From: Planctomycetota bacterium
GTDB taxonomy: Bacteria > Planctomycetota > Planctomycetia > Gemmatales > Gemmataceae
NCBI GenBank assembly: GCA_021807595.1
Contig: JAKBCS010000041.1
Coordinates: 1 to 36,458, forward strand
Length of the DNA: 36,458 bases
Direction of reading: 5' to 3'
The notes under the pieces were generated by a model that worked only from the letters and a program-made list of their open reading frames with translations, was not told where the DNA came from and did no database searches. The position numbers and the translations under genes were made by a program. Positions 9,612 to 18,381 of this stretch are shown in pieces; the stretch's first letter is position 1, and each line of letters begins with the position of its first letter.

Positions 9612-10352
9612 TTACGCCGGGCGATCGCCTTCCGTCAACTGTTGCAACGTGGATAACAGTCGCGGCACGTCGAAGGGTTTGTAGCAGACCGCGTCGGCCC
9701 CTTCCGCGATCACCCGCTGAACGAGAAGATCCATCTCGACGCGATGGCCGGTGATAACGACTGTGCGCGTCTTGGGATTGGTCTGACGAACGCGCTGAAA
9801 CACGCTACCCCCATCGCCGCGCGGCAGTTTCATGTCGATCAGAACGACTTGAAAATTGCGTTCCCGAAGATCGCGCGCCGCGTCGTGTTCGTCGTGGGAG
9901 ACGGCGACGCGATAGCCGCGCTCGCGCAGTACATCCCATAACGTGGCACACAAATCGGAGTCGTCGTCGACGATCAAGACGAGCGGTTGACCCAACGCCT
10001 CGTCCAACAGCGTCAGCATCCGCGGTAGATCGACGGGCTTGGGCAAAACCTGCCAAGCGCCGGCAGCCAATGCTTCTTCGGCCGTGGCTTTGCTGGCGTA
10101 GGCCGTCACCACGAGGGCCACCGTCGCGGAACGCAGCTTGCGTATCTCACGATACAGCGCCAAGCCGTCCATCCCGGGCATTCTCAAATCCAACAGAGCG
10201 ATGTCGTAGGCGTTCTTACGCACCAGGTCCAAGGCGGAGGGGCCATCGAACGCCATATCCACCCGATAACCCCGATCCGTGAGAATGTCCGACAAATTGC
10301 GGCAGGTGTCGATTTCATCGTCGACCACGAGAATAGACGCGGTTTTCGACAT
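9612..10352 (-). CDS. Tandem double-receiver (REC-REC) protein
   Basis: This 246-aa protein is two receiver domains and nothing more. The first (6-120) has DDE at 11-13 and Asp55 in LLDLRMPGMDG with Lys105 in VLPKPVD. The second (124-240) has DDD at 129-131 and Asp173 in LIDMKLPRGDGG with a terminal Lys in CYKPFD. No DNA-binding or enzymatic output exists, so it probably acts as a phosphate relay or sink between the two kinases on either side. The start at 10352 has GGAG four bases upstream and AGGAGG further out; a GTG at 10379 overlapping the upstream stop is also open but adds only nine residues not seen in receivers. It lies 23 bases after the globin-coupled kinase gene. Confidence 0.92.
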   Translation of the reverse strand: MSKTASILVVDDEIDTCRNLSDILTDRGYRVDMAFDGPSALDLVRKNAYDIALLDLRMPGMDGLALYREIRKLRSATVALVVTAYASKATAEEALAAGAWQVLPKPVDLPRMLTLLDEALGQPLVLIVDDDSDLCATLWDVLRERGYRVAVSHDEHDAARDLRERNFQVVLIDMKLPRGDGGSVFQRVRQTNPKTRTVVITGHRVEMDLLVQRVIAEGADAVCYKPFDVPRLLSTLQQLTEGDRPA

Positions 10353-10375
10353 GATCTCCGATCCTCCTCGATTCG

Positions 10376-11620
10376 TCACGGGCCGTCACTCCGAATGAGG
10401 GAAGAGGTCGGCGGAGGGGAATCCGTTTGCAAATACACGGTGAACGTGCTGCCCTTCTCCCATTCGCTGGCCGCGCGTAAACTGCCTCCGTTCTTCTCCA
10501 GAATGGCTCGCGCGATGGACAAACCTAAACCCAACCCTCGCGCCTTGGTCGAATACAAAGGCTCCATGATGCGATGGAGTTGTTCCTTTGGAATTCCGAC
10601 TCCGGTGTCCTCGACCTTCGTTTCGAGAACCCCGTTCGTTTCGCGGGCCGCGATCGTCAGTCGCCCCCCTTGGGGCATCGCATCGCGCGCATTGCGCAGG
10701 AGATTGGCGAAGACGATACGAATTTGCTCGCCGTCGCCCAGCGCTGGAGGTATCGATGGCGGGAATTCGAGAATTAACTCGACGGTATCGGGAACCGGAT
10801 TGGCGTCGAGGGCTTCGCGGACACATTCTTCCAAAGAGAACGGCGTTCGATTGGGTGCCGGCAGCTTGGCGAAATTCGACAGCGCCGTGATGACGCCATC
10901 GGCCAAGACGACGTGCTTTTCGATGCGATGCAGATGTTCGATTTGTTTCTCCACCGTCGGCTTACTCGCGTTCAGCAGGTAGTACACCGAGGTCTTGACG
11001 ACGTTGAGCGGGTTGCGCAACTCGTGAGCCACGCCCCCGGCCACCTGACCGATCGTCGCCATGCGTTCGCTGCGTTGTAGGCGCAAAGCGTACTCTTCCT
11101 GATAGGCGTCTTCGATAATGGCCAAATCCAGATCGAGCAGTTTATTGAGCGAACGCATCGTCGTTTGTAACTCTTTGCCGTCGCCGCGCCAATGCTCGTG
11201 CAGGCAACTCATCAATCCCAGGCGCAGGCGCGACAGAGCAACATTGGTATAGACCTGATCGAGTCCGATCTCGACGTGCCTCCAGCCGACTTGCCAACGG
11301 CGGGAGACATAGTTTTGGTCGTAGCGGCCGCCCAACAACTCGCGCAGCCACATTACCAGCGTGCCCTTGAGGCGCTCGATTTGTGCCTGCCCGCCGGTGA
11401 TGACCTTAAGGGCGTTGGGATGCCGTTGGATCTCGTCGTAGAAATCCTCCACCAGTGTCGAGAGATGAGGCGCAAGCAGACTCGAAGTCGCCGCGACGCT
11501 GCAAGCGTCCTCGCCGGTCCATCCCACCCATGCCTGCAATTCCTGATAGCGGCGATAAACATCGTCGATATTCACGACTGTTCGGTTCCCATGCCCTTCG
11601 TGATCCCCAACCGAAAGCAT
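10376..11620 (-). CDS. Globin-coupled sensor histidine kinase
   Basis: A 414-aa soluble kinase with an N-terminal protoglobin-type sensor (about 18-175). The key sign is RRWQVGWRHVEIGLDQVY (108-124), which matches the globin-coupled-sensor F-helix, making His115 the likely proximal haem ligand. The helix around RLKGTLVMWLRELLGG (83-98) is also typical. The sensor is followed by a HisKA domain with His199 in GGVAHELRNPLNVV and an ATPase domain (about 300-405) with NLLRNARDAMPQGG, VEDTGVGIP and GLGLGLSIARAI. Such proteins bind O2, NO or CO through haem and change kinase activity. This is the first gene of the minus-strand signalling block and probably sets its input. The ATG at 11620 lacks a strong ribosome site, so a slightly later start (for example GTG at residue 16) is possible. 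Haem binding itself is inferred. Confidence 0.9.
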   Translation of the reverse strand: MLSVGDHEGHGNRTVVNIDDVYRRYQELQAWVGWTGEDACSVAATSSLLAPHLSTLVEDFYDEIQRHPNALKVITGGQAQIERLKGTLVMWLRELLGGRYDQNYVSRRWQVGWRHVEIGLDQVYTNVALSRLRLGLMSCLHEHWRGDGKELQTTMRSLNKLLDLDLAIIEDAYQEEYALRLQRSERMATIGQVAGGVAHELRNPLNVVKTSVYYLLNASKPTVEKQIEHLHRIEKHVVLADGVITALSNFAKLPAPNRTPFSLEECVREALDANPVPDTVELILEFPPSIPPALGDGEQIRIVFANLLRNARDAMPQGGRLTIAARETNGVLETKVEDTGVGIPKEQLHRIMEPLYSTKARGLGLGLSIARAILEKNGGSLRAASEWEKGSTFTVYLQTDSPPPTSSLIRSDGP

Positions 11621-11703
11621 CTTGCAAATACCTTACCGTCCGGAAGGAACCAAATAAAAGGGTGAATCTCCGCCTTTCCGCCGACTGCCGACTCGTCGCT
11701 CTG

Positions 11704-11736
11704 TGCGGAATCGACTCGATCTTGTGCGATTCCGCA
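11704..11736 (-). terminator. Perfect 10-bp inverted repeat between DUF2617 gene and kinase gene
   Basis: Arms TGCGGAATCG (11704-11713) and CGATTCCGCA (11727-11736) pair perfectly across a 13-base loop. The repeat lies 32 bases after the stop of the minus-strand gene at 11769 and 84 bases before the start of the globin-coupled kinase. It could terminate the former, regulate the latter, or be a protein-binding operator; no U-run is present to decide. Confidence 0.4.
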
Positions 11737-11768
11737 TCGTCGCGGCGGAGGCCTCGTGAAGAGGGCTT

Positions 11769-12317
11769 TTATCCGCGTTTCTCGATGAGCGATTGCGTTT
11801 TAACCACAGTGTTCTCGCTGGGAAACGTATGAAACGACGAGAGGATCAGGCTGCCGCGTCCAGCCTCGGCGGTGAGATAGCCCAGCGGTGCAATGCTCAA
11901 CCGATTGTGCGCGGGGAAGTGATGCAGCAAGCCGCGCTTGCCGCCATCGGCGAGAATCTCCTCGTGGATCTGTAAGAAGATCTCCGGCGACATCACTTCG
12001 ACCTGAAAGCTCATCTCGTAGTGAATGCCGTGCGCGCACAACATGCGTCCGCAGTGTTCGCTGCGCAGCTTGTAGTGCAGCAGTCGGCGGCGTTCGGGTA
12101 GTTCCTGTTCGGCGGCGGCGGTCACTTCGGTCAGATGAACGTCGGCGTTCTCCCACGAGACGACATGGCCCGTGCGGGTGATGCGGACGGTAAGCCGATA
12201 GTCCTCGCGCTGGATGGTGCGCACGGCGAGTATGTCGAACAACTCGGGATGCAGAGGACGCCCGTAGAGCTGAAAGATGAGATCGGACACAGCGGGTCGC
12301 AGAATATCAACGCTCAT
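11769..12317 (-). CDS. DUF2617-family protein
   Basis: This 182-aa protein matches the uncharacterised DUF2617 family as I remember it: N-terminal LRPAVSDLIFQLYGRPLHPELF, a central HYEMSFQVEVMSPEIFLQIHEEI stretch, and a C-terminal segment with SLILSSFHTFP. There is no signal peptide or membrane segment. The function is unknown. Alternating beta strands with polar faces suggest a compact beta-rich fold, and the HYKLRSEHCGRMLCAHGIHYE region is rich in His and Cys and could bind metal, which is speculation. A good sigma70-like promoter precedes it (12359-12386). It is transcribed separately from the sugar isomerase gene on the opposite strand, the two sharing a 210-base divergent promoter region. 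Confidence 0.75.
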   Translation of the reverse strand: MSVDILRPAVSDLIFQLYGRPLHPELFDILAVRTIQREDYRLTVRITRTGHVVSWENADVHLTEVTAAAEQELPERRRLLHYKLRSEHCGRMLCAHGIHYEMSFQVEVMSPEIFLQIHEEILADGGKRGLLHHFPAHNRLSIAPLGYLTAEAGRGSLILSSFHTFPSENTVVKTQSLIEKRG

Positions 12318-12358
12318 GGCGGGCCGTCCAGCCTTCTCCAGGTAACAACACCACCTCG

Positions 12359-12386
12359 ATTATAACCGCTTATTGCGGACTCACAA
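12359..12386 (-). promoter_or_regulatory. Sigma70-like promoter of the DUF2617 gene
   Basis: Reading the minus strand, TTGTGA (12386-12381) and a perfect TATAAT (12364-12359) are separated by 16 bases and end 41 bases before the start codon at 12317. The -35 matches four of six consensus positions. Confidence 0.55.
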
Positions 12387-12527
12387 TGCGTTTTCGCCGC
12401 CCGCGCGGGCGCGCCGAAAATTGCTCTTCCCTTAAAGCGGGGCAGCGAGTATAAGCCCGCCAATCGCGGCCGATATCGGGGCGCGCCGCATCATTTTTGA
12501 GGGGCGTTCCGTTAGCGGGAGGCAGCC

Positions 12528-13292
12528 ATGTTCGTCGCTTGTTCCACGTTATGCTTTGGCCGTCTGTCGCTGGAAGACGCGCTGGCCGCCATCGCCGAGT
12601 TACAGTTCACGAAGTACGAGGCGTCGCTTCACGAACAGGGCCGTCAACTGCGTCCCTCCGAAGTAGCCGCCGACATCGGCCACGCCGCATCGCGCTTGCG
12701 CCACGGGCCGGGCCTGATGCCAGTCGCCTTCTCCGTCGAGATCGAGGCCGACGACCCCGTCGAATACGATCGCCAGTTCAAAGCGGTATGCCGATTGGCG
12801 CGCGTCTCCGCCGTGCCACTGCTCACCATCCGAGCCGCCGCCACGGACACCGACTTCGACCGCGAGATCGAACGACTGCGACACCTCGTTCGTCTCGGCA
12901 CTACGGACGGCATCCAAGTGGCCGTCTCCACGCGCCTTGGCACGCTCACCGAAGATCCCGATGTCGCGTTATCCCTCTGTCAGCGCGTGGACGGCTTGGC
13001 TTTGACGCTCGATCCCAGCCATTTCCTCGTCGGCCCGAACCCCGAAAAGTGCTACGATTCCTTGTATCCCTTCGTCAAGCACGTTCACTTGCGCGATACG
13101 CGGCGCGGCGCAAATCAATTTCAGGTGCGAATCGGTCAAGGCGAGATCGAATACGGCCGCATCCTGACGCACTTGGCCCGCCATCGCTACGATCGCGTGC
13201 TGTGCGTAGACATTCACGATATTCCCGATGCCCCCTTCGCCATGCAGCCAGAAGTGCGGAAGCTCAAGTATCTGCTCGAAAGTCTGGTGTGA
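12528..13292 (+). CDS. Sugar phosphate isomerase/epimerase (AP-endonuclease-2 TIM barrel)
   Basis: This 254-aa protein has the length and motif order of the xylose-isomerase-like TIM-barrel family that includes IolE and IolI. Putative metal-binding elements are Glu in TKYEAS (about 30), LDPSHFLVGPNP with Asp and His, VKHVHLRDTRRG with a His pair, and the phosphate or substrate loop GQGEIEYGRIL. The C-terminus has a further acid and His in VLCVDIHDIP. Such enzymes interconvert keto and aldo sugars or inositol derivatives; the substrate is not apparent. GGGAGG seven bases before the ATG supports the start. It is divergent from the DUF2617 gene, and the plus-strand gene at 13478 follows after 185 bases, so it may be monocistronic. 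Confidence 0.85.
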   Translation: MFVACSTLCFGRLSLEDALAAIAELQFTKYEASLHEQGRQLRPSEVAADIGHAASRLRHGPGLMPVAFSVEIEADDPVEYDRQFKAVCRLARVSAVPLLTIRAAATDTDFDREIERLRHLVRLGTTDGIQVAVSTRLGTLTEDPDVALSLCQRVDGLALTLDPSHFLVGPNPEKCYDSLYPFVKHVHLRDTRRGANQFQVRIGQGEIEYGRILTHLARHRYDRVLCVDIHDIPDAPFAMQPEVRKLKYLLESLV

Positions 13293-13477
13293 TGTCCGCC
13301 GCGCCGACGACTCATCGACGGCGGAATTTGTCGGCTATGCGGAGTGACGGGGATCCATTTCAGTAAATCCGGCCCGAGGAGGATTTTTCTCTGGCGAATC
13401 CGTCGGCGAGGCGGTAGGTTTATAGGTAGGGGAAAAGGCGGGTGCCTCTGTCTCCAACCCGGAAGGGGGGAACGCCG

Positions 13478-14644
13478 ATGGTTGCGACAATTCGTCGGAT
13501 TCGTCCGTTGGTATTGAGTGTCACGACTTTGACCTTACTCGCCGCTTCCGTCGCGGCACAATCGCGCGACCTACTGCCCGAAGTGCGCGAACGCCTGAAA
13601 ATCGAGGCGCAGCGCGTCGAGAAAGAGGTGCAAGACGGCCGCATGAGGGCCTACCGACTCATCCGCAGCGATCCCGAAGAGGCGAATGCCATTCTCAAAA
13701 GCCTGATCGCCACGCTCGACAAAGATACGTCGCTGACCGAGGTGCGCCGCAAGTCGATAACGGTGGCGCTGCGTCGCGATCTCGATAATGTGCGCGTCTT
13801 GGGCAGCGTTCGCCGCGCCGGTGAACCAGCCCGAGAGGCGGCGCGCGCGGACGTTCGACGCGCCCCCGAATCCCGAACCGGAGGCGGTCCCCAAACACCC
13901 TACGATCTTGCCAACGAACGCATTCGCAATGTCACCGGGCGCGTGGCCGATTCTCGCAAAATACGAGACAGCAGCGGCGACCGGATGACGGCTACCATGA
14001 CCTCGGTGGATCGAACCTCGGTACCGGCGAAGTCCGACTACGACTTGCCCGACGATTGGGCCGAGAAATCCAAACGTCGCTCGTCGTCGGCCAAGTTGAC
14101 GGAAAAAGAAAAGGCGCTTCTCGAAGCGCTCAAGAAACCCGTCAAGGTCGATTACAACCGAGACACCTTCCAGAGCGTCATCGACCATTTGTCCAAGCAA
14201 ATGGGACAAGACATCCTTCTCGATAAACAGTCGATGGAGGAGGCCAACGTCACCTACGACACCCCCATCACCTTGCGGTTCAATAAGCCTGTCAGCGGCC
14301 GCACCGCCCTCAAGCGTGTTCTCGCCGATGTCGGCCTGACGTATGTGATTCGCAAGGAAAGCATCGAAGTGACCACGGTGGCCCGCGCCAAAGAGATGCT
14401 GACCGTTCGCACCTACTACATCGGCGACTTGATGGGCGTAGTCAGCCCGATGATGCCGGCGGTCGTCAATCAGTTCCAGATGATCCAAGCGGTGGGAATG
14501 ATCCTCAACCAGATTCAGAGCATCGATCCCGAAAGCTGGGAAGGCCGCGGCGGCCCCGGAACCGTCAGCTTCGATCCGACCACCATGTCGATCGTCGTCA
14601 AGCAAAACGCCGAAGTCCACTACATGCTGAATGGCTTGCGCTAA
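13478..14644 (+). CDS. Secreted protein with secretin-N/STN-like domain
   Basis: A 388-aa protein with a clear signal peptide (RRIRPLVLSVTTLTLLAASVAAQS, 6-29). A charged helical region (about 30-80) and a low-complexity Arg/Ser/Thr linker follow. A domain at about 215-315 resembles the short N-domain of secretins and TonB receptors: VDYNRDTFQSVIDHLSKQM, a strand pair ITLRFNKPVSGRTALKRVL, and LTYVIRKESIEVTTV. The end (FDPTTMSIVVKQNAEVHYML) is typical of the strand that closes such a domain. No secretin pore domain is present, so this is not itself a type II or IV pilus channel. A planctomycete periplasmic protein using these domains as a scaffold is plausible. The start follows GGAAGGGGGG; a longer in-frame start at 13442 would spoil the signal peptide. 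Confidence 0.75.
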   Translation: MVATIRRIRPLVLSVTTLTLLAASVAAQSRDLLPEVRERLKIEAQRVEKEVQDGRMRAYRLIRSDPEEANAILKSLIATLDKDTSLTEVRRKSITVALRRDLDNVRVLGSVRRAGEPAREAARADVRRAPESRTGGGPQTPYDLANERIRNVTGRVADSRKIRDSSGDRMTATMTSVDRTSVPAKSDYDLPDDWAEKSKRRSSSAKLTEKEKALLEALKKPVKVDYNRDTFQSVIDHLSKQMGQDILLDKQSMEEANVTYDTPITLRFNKPVSGRTALKRVLADVGLTYVIRKESIEVTTVARAKEMLTVRTYYIGDLMGVVSPMMPAVVNQFQMIQAVGMILNQIQSIDPESWEGRGGPGTVSFDPTTMSIVVKQNAEVHYMLNGLR

Positions 14645-14661
14645 AGCGTCATCGTCGCCGT

Positions 14662-14729
14662 GGAACGTGCGGAAGAGAGACGGAGAGACATCCGATCGAA
14701 TGTTTCCTCGTCTGTCTTCCGCACGTTCC
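14662..14729 (+). terminator. Inverted repeat after the secretin-N-like gene
   Basis: GGAACGTGCGGAAGA (14662-14676) pairs perfectly with TCTTCCGCACGTTCC (14715-14729), and the pairing extends inward with mismatches through the GAGACGGAG and CTCGTCTG stretches. It begins 17 bases after the stop at 14644 and ends 27 bases before the cupin start. A strong structural terminator or mRNA-protecting hairpin; it lacks a T-tract. Confidence 0.55.
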
Positions 14730-14756
14730 CTGGCTTGCTTCCTTGAGATCCGTTCG

Positions 14757-15086
14757 ATGAGTATGTACTTTCCCAGTTCCGAGGAGATGAGTCGTCATGC
14801 CATCTTTTCCGGCGTCGAGATTCAGACGTGTGCCGCCGACAAGATGATGCTGTCGGTAGTCGATCTCGCCCCGCATTCGATTGTCGAGGAACACGCCCAT
14901 CCGCACGAACAGGTCGGCATGGTCCTACAAGGGAAAGCAATCTTCTTTATCGGCGGCGAGCAAAAGACACTGCAAGTCGGCGACTTGTACCGCATCCCCG
15001 GCAACGTGCGGCACAAGGTCGTCGCCCTGGACGAGCCGGTTCGCGCCCTCGACATTTTTCATCCCATCCGCGACGACTATCGCTGA
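14757..15086 (+). CDS. Small single-domain cupin protein
   Basis: A 109-aa cupin. Motif 1 is EEHAHPHEQVGMVLQG, giving metal ligands His46, His48 and possibly Gln52. Motif 2 is GDLYRIPGNVRHKV, giving His86. The metal site is therefore nearly complete, with Gln in the place often taken by Glu. Such single-domain proteins can be dioxygenases, isomerases or sugar-binding regulators, and sequence alone does not choose. The frame is open upstream to 14631, but that region covers the inverted repeat, so ATG at 14757 (or the ATG two codons on) is used. It converges on the LarA-type gene with a 73-base gap. Confidence 0.8.
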   Translation: MSMYFPSSEEMSRHAIFSGVEIQTCAADKMMLSVVDLAPHSIVEEHAHPHEQVGMVLQGKAIFFIGGEQKTLQVGDLYRIPGNVRHKVVALDEPVRALDIFHPIRDDYR

Positions 15087-15093
15087 GCTGGAC

Positions 15094-15133
15094 AGCGTTG
15101 CGCTGCATCCCCGCCACACCCCTTGCAACGCTG
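15094..15133. terminator. Hairpin between convergent cupin and LarA genes
   Basis: CAGCGTTGC (15094-15102) and GCAACGCTG (15125-15133) are perfect 9-base inverted arms with a 22-base loop. The repeat lies in the short gap between converging stops and could end transcription from both sides, though the loop is long and there is no T-run. Confidence 0.4.
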
Positions 15134-15159
15134 CCGCCATCCGTGCAATGCTCGTGGGG

Positions 15160-16431
15160 TCAGGCGACATAGGGCAGCACATACGGTCCCTTGGGAATGA
15201 CGGCCACACGCGCTTGCGGGCCGTATTCGGCCAGGGATTCGGCGACGGCGAACTCGACCGAAGCGGCGGGTTCCACATGGCAGTGGCGCAGCGTCTCCGC
15301 GGAGATGCCTTGCGTGACCACCTTCACCTTGCAATGCTCCACCACCTTGCACAGTTCCTCTAACTGCCATTGATCCATGATGAAATAATCGCCGCCCATG
15401 ATCCGCTGCTTGAACTTTTTCAGATCTGGATTCTCCCGCATCACTTGCTGAAACTCCGGACTGCCGATGCCTTCCGTCAGACTGGCCGCGAGAACGATCG
15501 TGCCGCCCCGCTTGACGATGGGCAGCGCTCCCGTCAGTCCCTTTACCGCTTGATACCACGTCGTATCGAGCGGATAGCCGGCACAGCTCGTGACCACCAC
15601 ATCGAACGGTTGCGATACCGGAACCTTGACCACTTGCTCGACGAAGCGCACGCCTTCTTGCCAAGCCCGAATCATGTCGCCCGCGCCGACCCAGGTGACG
15701 CGCCGTTGGCCGTCGAGACAGACGTTGACGATGAAATCGCAACCGGCCATCAGGGCGATGCGCGTGTTCTCTTCGTGAACCGGATTGCCTTCCACGATAC
15801 CGCAATCGGCCTTGGGATGCTCCAAGAAACGCGGGCCATGCCAGACTTTGACGGTGTCCAATCCCGCGATCCCCGGACAGATGACCTTGCGTCCGCCGCT
15901 GTAGCCCGCCATCAAATGCGGTTCGATGAGGCCGGTCGTGATTTTCAGATCGGCGCGGACGTAACGAGAATCGAGCCAGACCGGCACGCCGTTGGGCGTC
16001 GTGCCGAGGTAATCGTGTTCCTCGCGCACTGGCCCGCGGTGGTTCTCGATGCGATAGTTCGAAGCAATCTCCGGTCCAACCAGTTCCTCCAGTTCCGCGC
16101 CTTCGTTGGGACGGTGCATGCCGGTGGCGATGAGGATGAGAATATCCCGCCGGGCGATGCCTTGTTCTTCGAGAATGCGCAGCATCGGCGGCAAAATGAT
16201 CCGATTGGGCACGGGGCGCGTGATGTCGCAAATGAGGATGCAGGCATTGTTCCGTCCGCGCGCCACCTCGGCCAACGGCGGCGCGCCGATAGGGTGGTTC
16301 ATGGCCTCGGCGATGGCATGTTGTGGATGTTCCAACGGCGGCGCGGGCCGAATGCTCAAGGGACCGACGATGCGATCGTCCGGAAGGTTTACTTCGAGTC
16401 CCGTTCGCCCGTAATCGAGTTGAATCCGCAT
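15160..16431 (-). CDS. LarA-family nickel-pincer racemase/epimerase
   Basis: A 423-aa protein aligned with lactate racemase LarA. All residues known from the L. plantarum enzyme appear with nearly the same numbering: Asp69 and Arg72 in [10 protein letters not shown], His106 in [10 protein letters not shown], His172 in [13 protein letters not shown], Lys182 in GGRKVICPG (the residue that holds the nickel pincer nucleotide), His198 in KVWHGPRF, and Gln294 and Lys297 in TWYQAVKGL. It should therefore be a working 2-hydroxyacid racemase or epimerase. Many homologues act on substrates other than lactate, so the substrate is open. The cofactor-making genes larB, larC and larE are not in this window. 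A large palindrome lies 15 bases upstream of the ATG, in the leader. Confidence 0.9.
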   Translation of the reverse strand: MRIQLDYGRTGLEVNLPDDRIVGPLSIRPAPPLEHPQHAIAEAMNHPIGAPPLAEVARGRNNACILICDITRPVPNRIILPPMLRILEEQGIARRDILILIATGMHRPNEGAELEELVGPEIASNYRIENHRGPVREEHDYLGTTPNGVPVWLDSRYVRADLKITTGLIEPHLMAGYSGGRKVICPGIAGLDTVKVWHGPRFLEHPKADCGIVEGNPVHEENTRIALMAGCDFIVNVCLDGQRRVTWVGAGDMIRAWQEGVRFVEQVVKVPVSQPFDVVVTSCAGYPLDTTWYQAVKGLTGALPIVKRGGTIVLAASLTEGIGSPEFQQVMRENPDLKKFKQRIMGGDYFIMDQWQLEELCKVVEHCKVKVVTQGISAETLRHCHVEPAASVEFAVAESLAEYGPQARVAVIPKGPYVLPYVA

Positions 16432-16445
16432 GGTGTCTCACTTTT

Positions 16446-16508
16446 GGTTCGCCCCGACGGGGAGCGGAGCGCGTGACTCCCGCGTTCCGCTCCCCGTCGG
16501 GGCTAACC
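16446..16508. repeat. Large palindrome in the LarA-gene leader
   Basis: Arms 16446-16473 and 16481-16508 pair over 28 bases with one G-T wobble and one mismatch, around a 7-base loop. The inner core (GGAGCGGAGCGCG with CGCGTTCCGCTCC) matches that of the palindromes at 2425-2485 and 19281-19337, while the outer arms differ. Unlike those, it lies between divergent genes, so it is not a gene-end terminator; in the minus-strand transcript it would be a 5' leader hairpin just ahead of the LarA start. Confidence 0.75.
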
Positions 16509-16532
16509 GTATTGTCGCCTTTGCATTCGCTC

Positions 16533-16561
16533 TTGTCCACTGTGGCGGCCGCCTCTATCAT
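16533..16561 (+). promoter_or_regulatory. Sigma70-like promoter of the small basic protein gene
   Basis: TTGTCC (16533-16538) and TATCAT (16556-16561) are separated by exactly 17 bases, matching the -35 and -10 consensus at four and five of six positions. It lies 44 bases upstream of the ATG at 16606. Confidence 0.6.
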
Positions 16562-16605
16562 ATCCGCTACGTTATTTAGGACCGCGAAACAGGACGGATG
16601 AAGCC

Positions 16606-16854
16606 ATGTCCATTGATAAAAGCCTGCGCCGCAAGAATCAGCTGGCACGTTCGCGCAATGTGTTGACGCGCGGCGAGCGCATCAAGGTCTTGCAAGACGA
16701 AGAGCGCTGGCCGGAAGGCCGCAGCCCCTACAATCTGCCGAAAGTGCGGGTGATGAAAATCGCTAAGAAGGCGAAGAAGGCCAAGGAAGAGGAGAAGACT
16801 GCCGAGGAAGGTGCCGAAGCCGCTCCCGCCGACAAGAAGGGCGACAAGAAGTAA
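16606..16854 (+). CDS. Small basic protein (TIGR04137-type)
   Basis: An 82-aa protein. The first 55 residues ([47 protein letters not shown]) match the small basic protein family shared by Planctomycetes, Verrucomicrobia and Chlamydiae, known as TIGR04137. The tail from about residue 52 is a Lys/Glu/Ala-rich low-complexity stretch ending in DKKGDKK. The job of the family is unknown; its charge suggests RNA or ribosome binding. It has its own promoter and an intrinsic terminator, so it is a monocistronic gene, probably well expressed. It is the best single marker of the PVC origin of this DNA. Confidence 0.85.
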   Translation: MSIDKSLRRKNQLARSRNVLTRGERIKVLQDEERWPEGRSPYNLPKVRVMKIAKKAKKAKEEEKTAEEGAEAAPADKKGDKK

Positions 16855-16875
16855 TCCGAATGTTGACTTTCGACG

Positions 16876-16903
16876 AACGGCCAAGGGAAAAACCTTGGCC
16901 GTT
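16876..16903 (+). terminator. Intrinsic terminator of the small basic protein gene
   Basis: AACGGCCAAGG (16876-16886) and CCTTGGCCGTT (16893-16903) form a perfect 11-bp stem with the loop GAAAAA, followed by TTCG and a few more T residues. It starts 22 bases after the stop codon. Confidence 0.8.
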
Positions 16904-16930
16904 TTCGTTAGTTGTTGGTTGAAATCGGCA

Positions 16931-17065
16931 GAGCAGCGGTCGGGTGACTCCCACCACGTTCATCTCCGGATAGCGGAAATCGAACGCGAGCCCGTCTTGG
17001 TCGTGAATGCGAAACGGTTCAAAGGTTCGTTTGTGCAGCAGATCGTACAGTTCGATGGGGCCCGT
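16931..17065 (-). pseudogene. Remnant of a short planctomycete 'PFR.. DG' family protein
   Basis: On the minus strand this stretch reads GPIELYDLLHKRTFEPFRIH, then DQDGLAFDFRYPEMNVVGVT and RPLL. It resembles the start of a family of roughly 90-100-aa planctomycete proteins as I recall them ('...F.PFR....DG..f.vrhPe...'). There is no good start codon close upstream and the resemblance is lost after RPLL, so it looks like a decayed fragment. Family membership is remembered, not searched. Confidence 0.4.
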
Positions 17066-17178
17066 CGTTGATCCTCCAGCGTCTCTTGGTATTGTAGCGC
17101 CTCCCTCGGAAGCGAACAGCAACCGCTTGCGACTCCGCGTCGGACGTTGCGAAAACGCGAAACCATTCGCTTTGCTGC

Positions 17179-17207
17179 TTGCATTGAGCCGATGGGGTCG
17201 TTAGAAT
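17179..17207 (+). promoter_or_regulatory. Candidate promoter of the MoxR operon
   Basis: TTGCAT (17179-17184) and TAGAAT (17202-17207) are separated by 17 bases. The -10 matches five of six consensus positions, the -35 only three. It is the best candidate in the gap before the operon. Confidence 0.4.
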
Positions 17208-17358
17208 CAAACCGGCTCCGCTCCTGCCCTCCCTGAGCCGCCTGCCTCGTTAGGCCCGCCTCGGCCTCTCCCGAACGCGGTCCCGTGTGAGATTCTCCCG
17301 CCGGTCGTCGTCTGTCCGGCGCGCGAGTGAGTCCGACCAACCGAGTGAGCATCCACAG

Positions 17359-18378
<1,020 letters not shown>

Positions 18379-18381
18379 ACC

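Larger units (their letters stand above)
16904..17358. other. Non-coding stretch before the MoxR operon
   Basis: About 450 bases between the terminator at 16903 and the MoxR start hold only the remnant at 16931-17065 and a candidate promoter at 17179-17207. The rest has no open frame with recognisable content on either strand. The leader from the promoter to the start codon is about 145 bases and could carry regulation, but no known RNA element was recognised. Confidence 0.5.

Noticed and set aside
15077-16648. A 523-codon open frame on the minus strand overlapping the LarA-type gene
   Set aside because: Its Arg/His-rich product has no family likeness, whereas the other frame has a full LarA active site.
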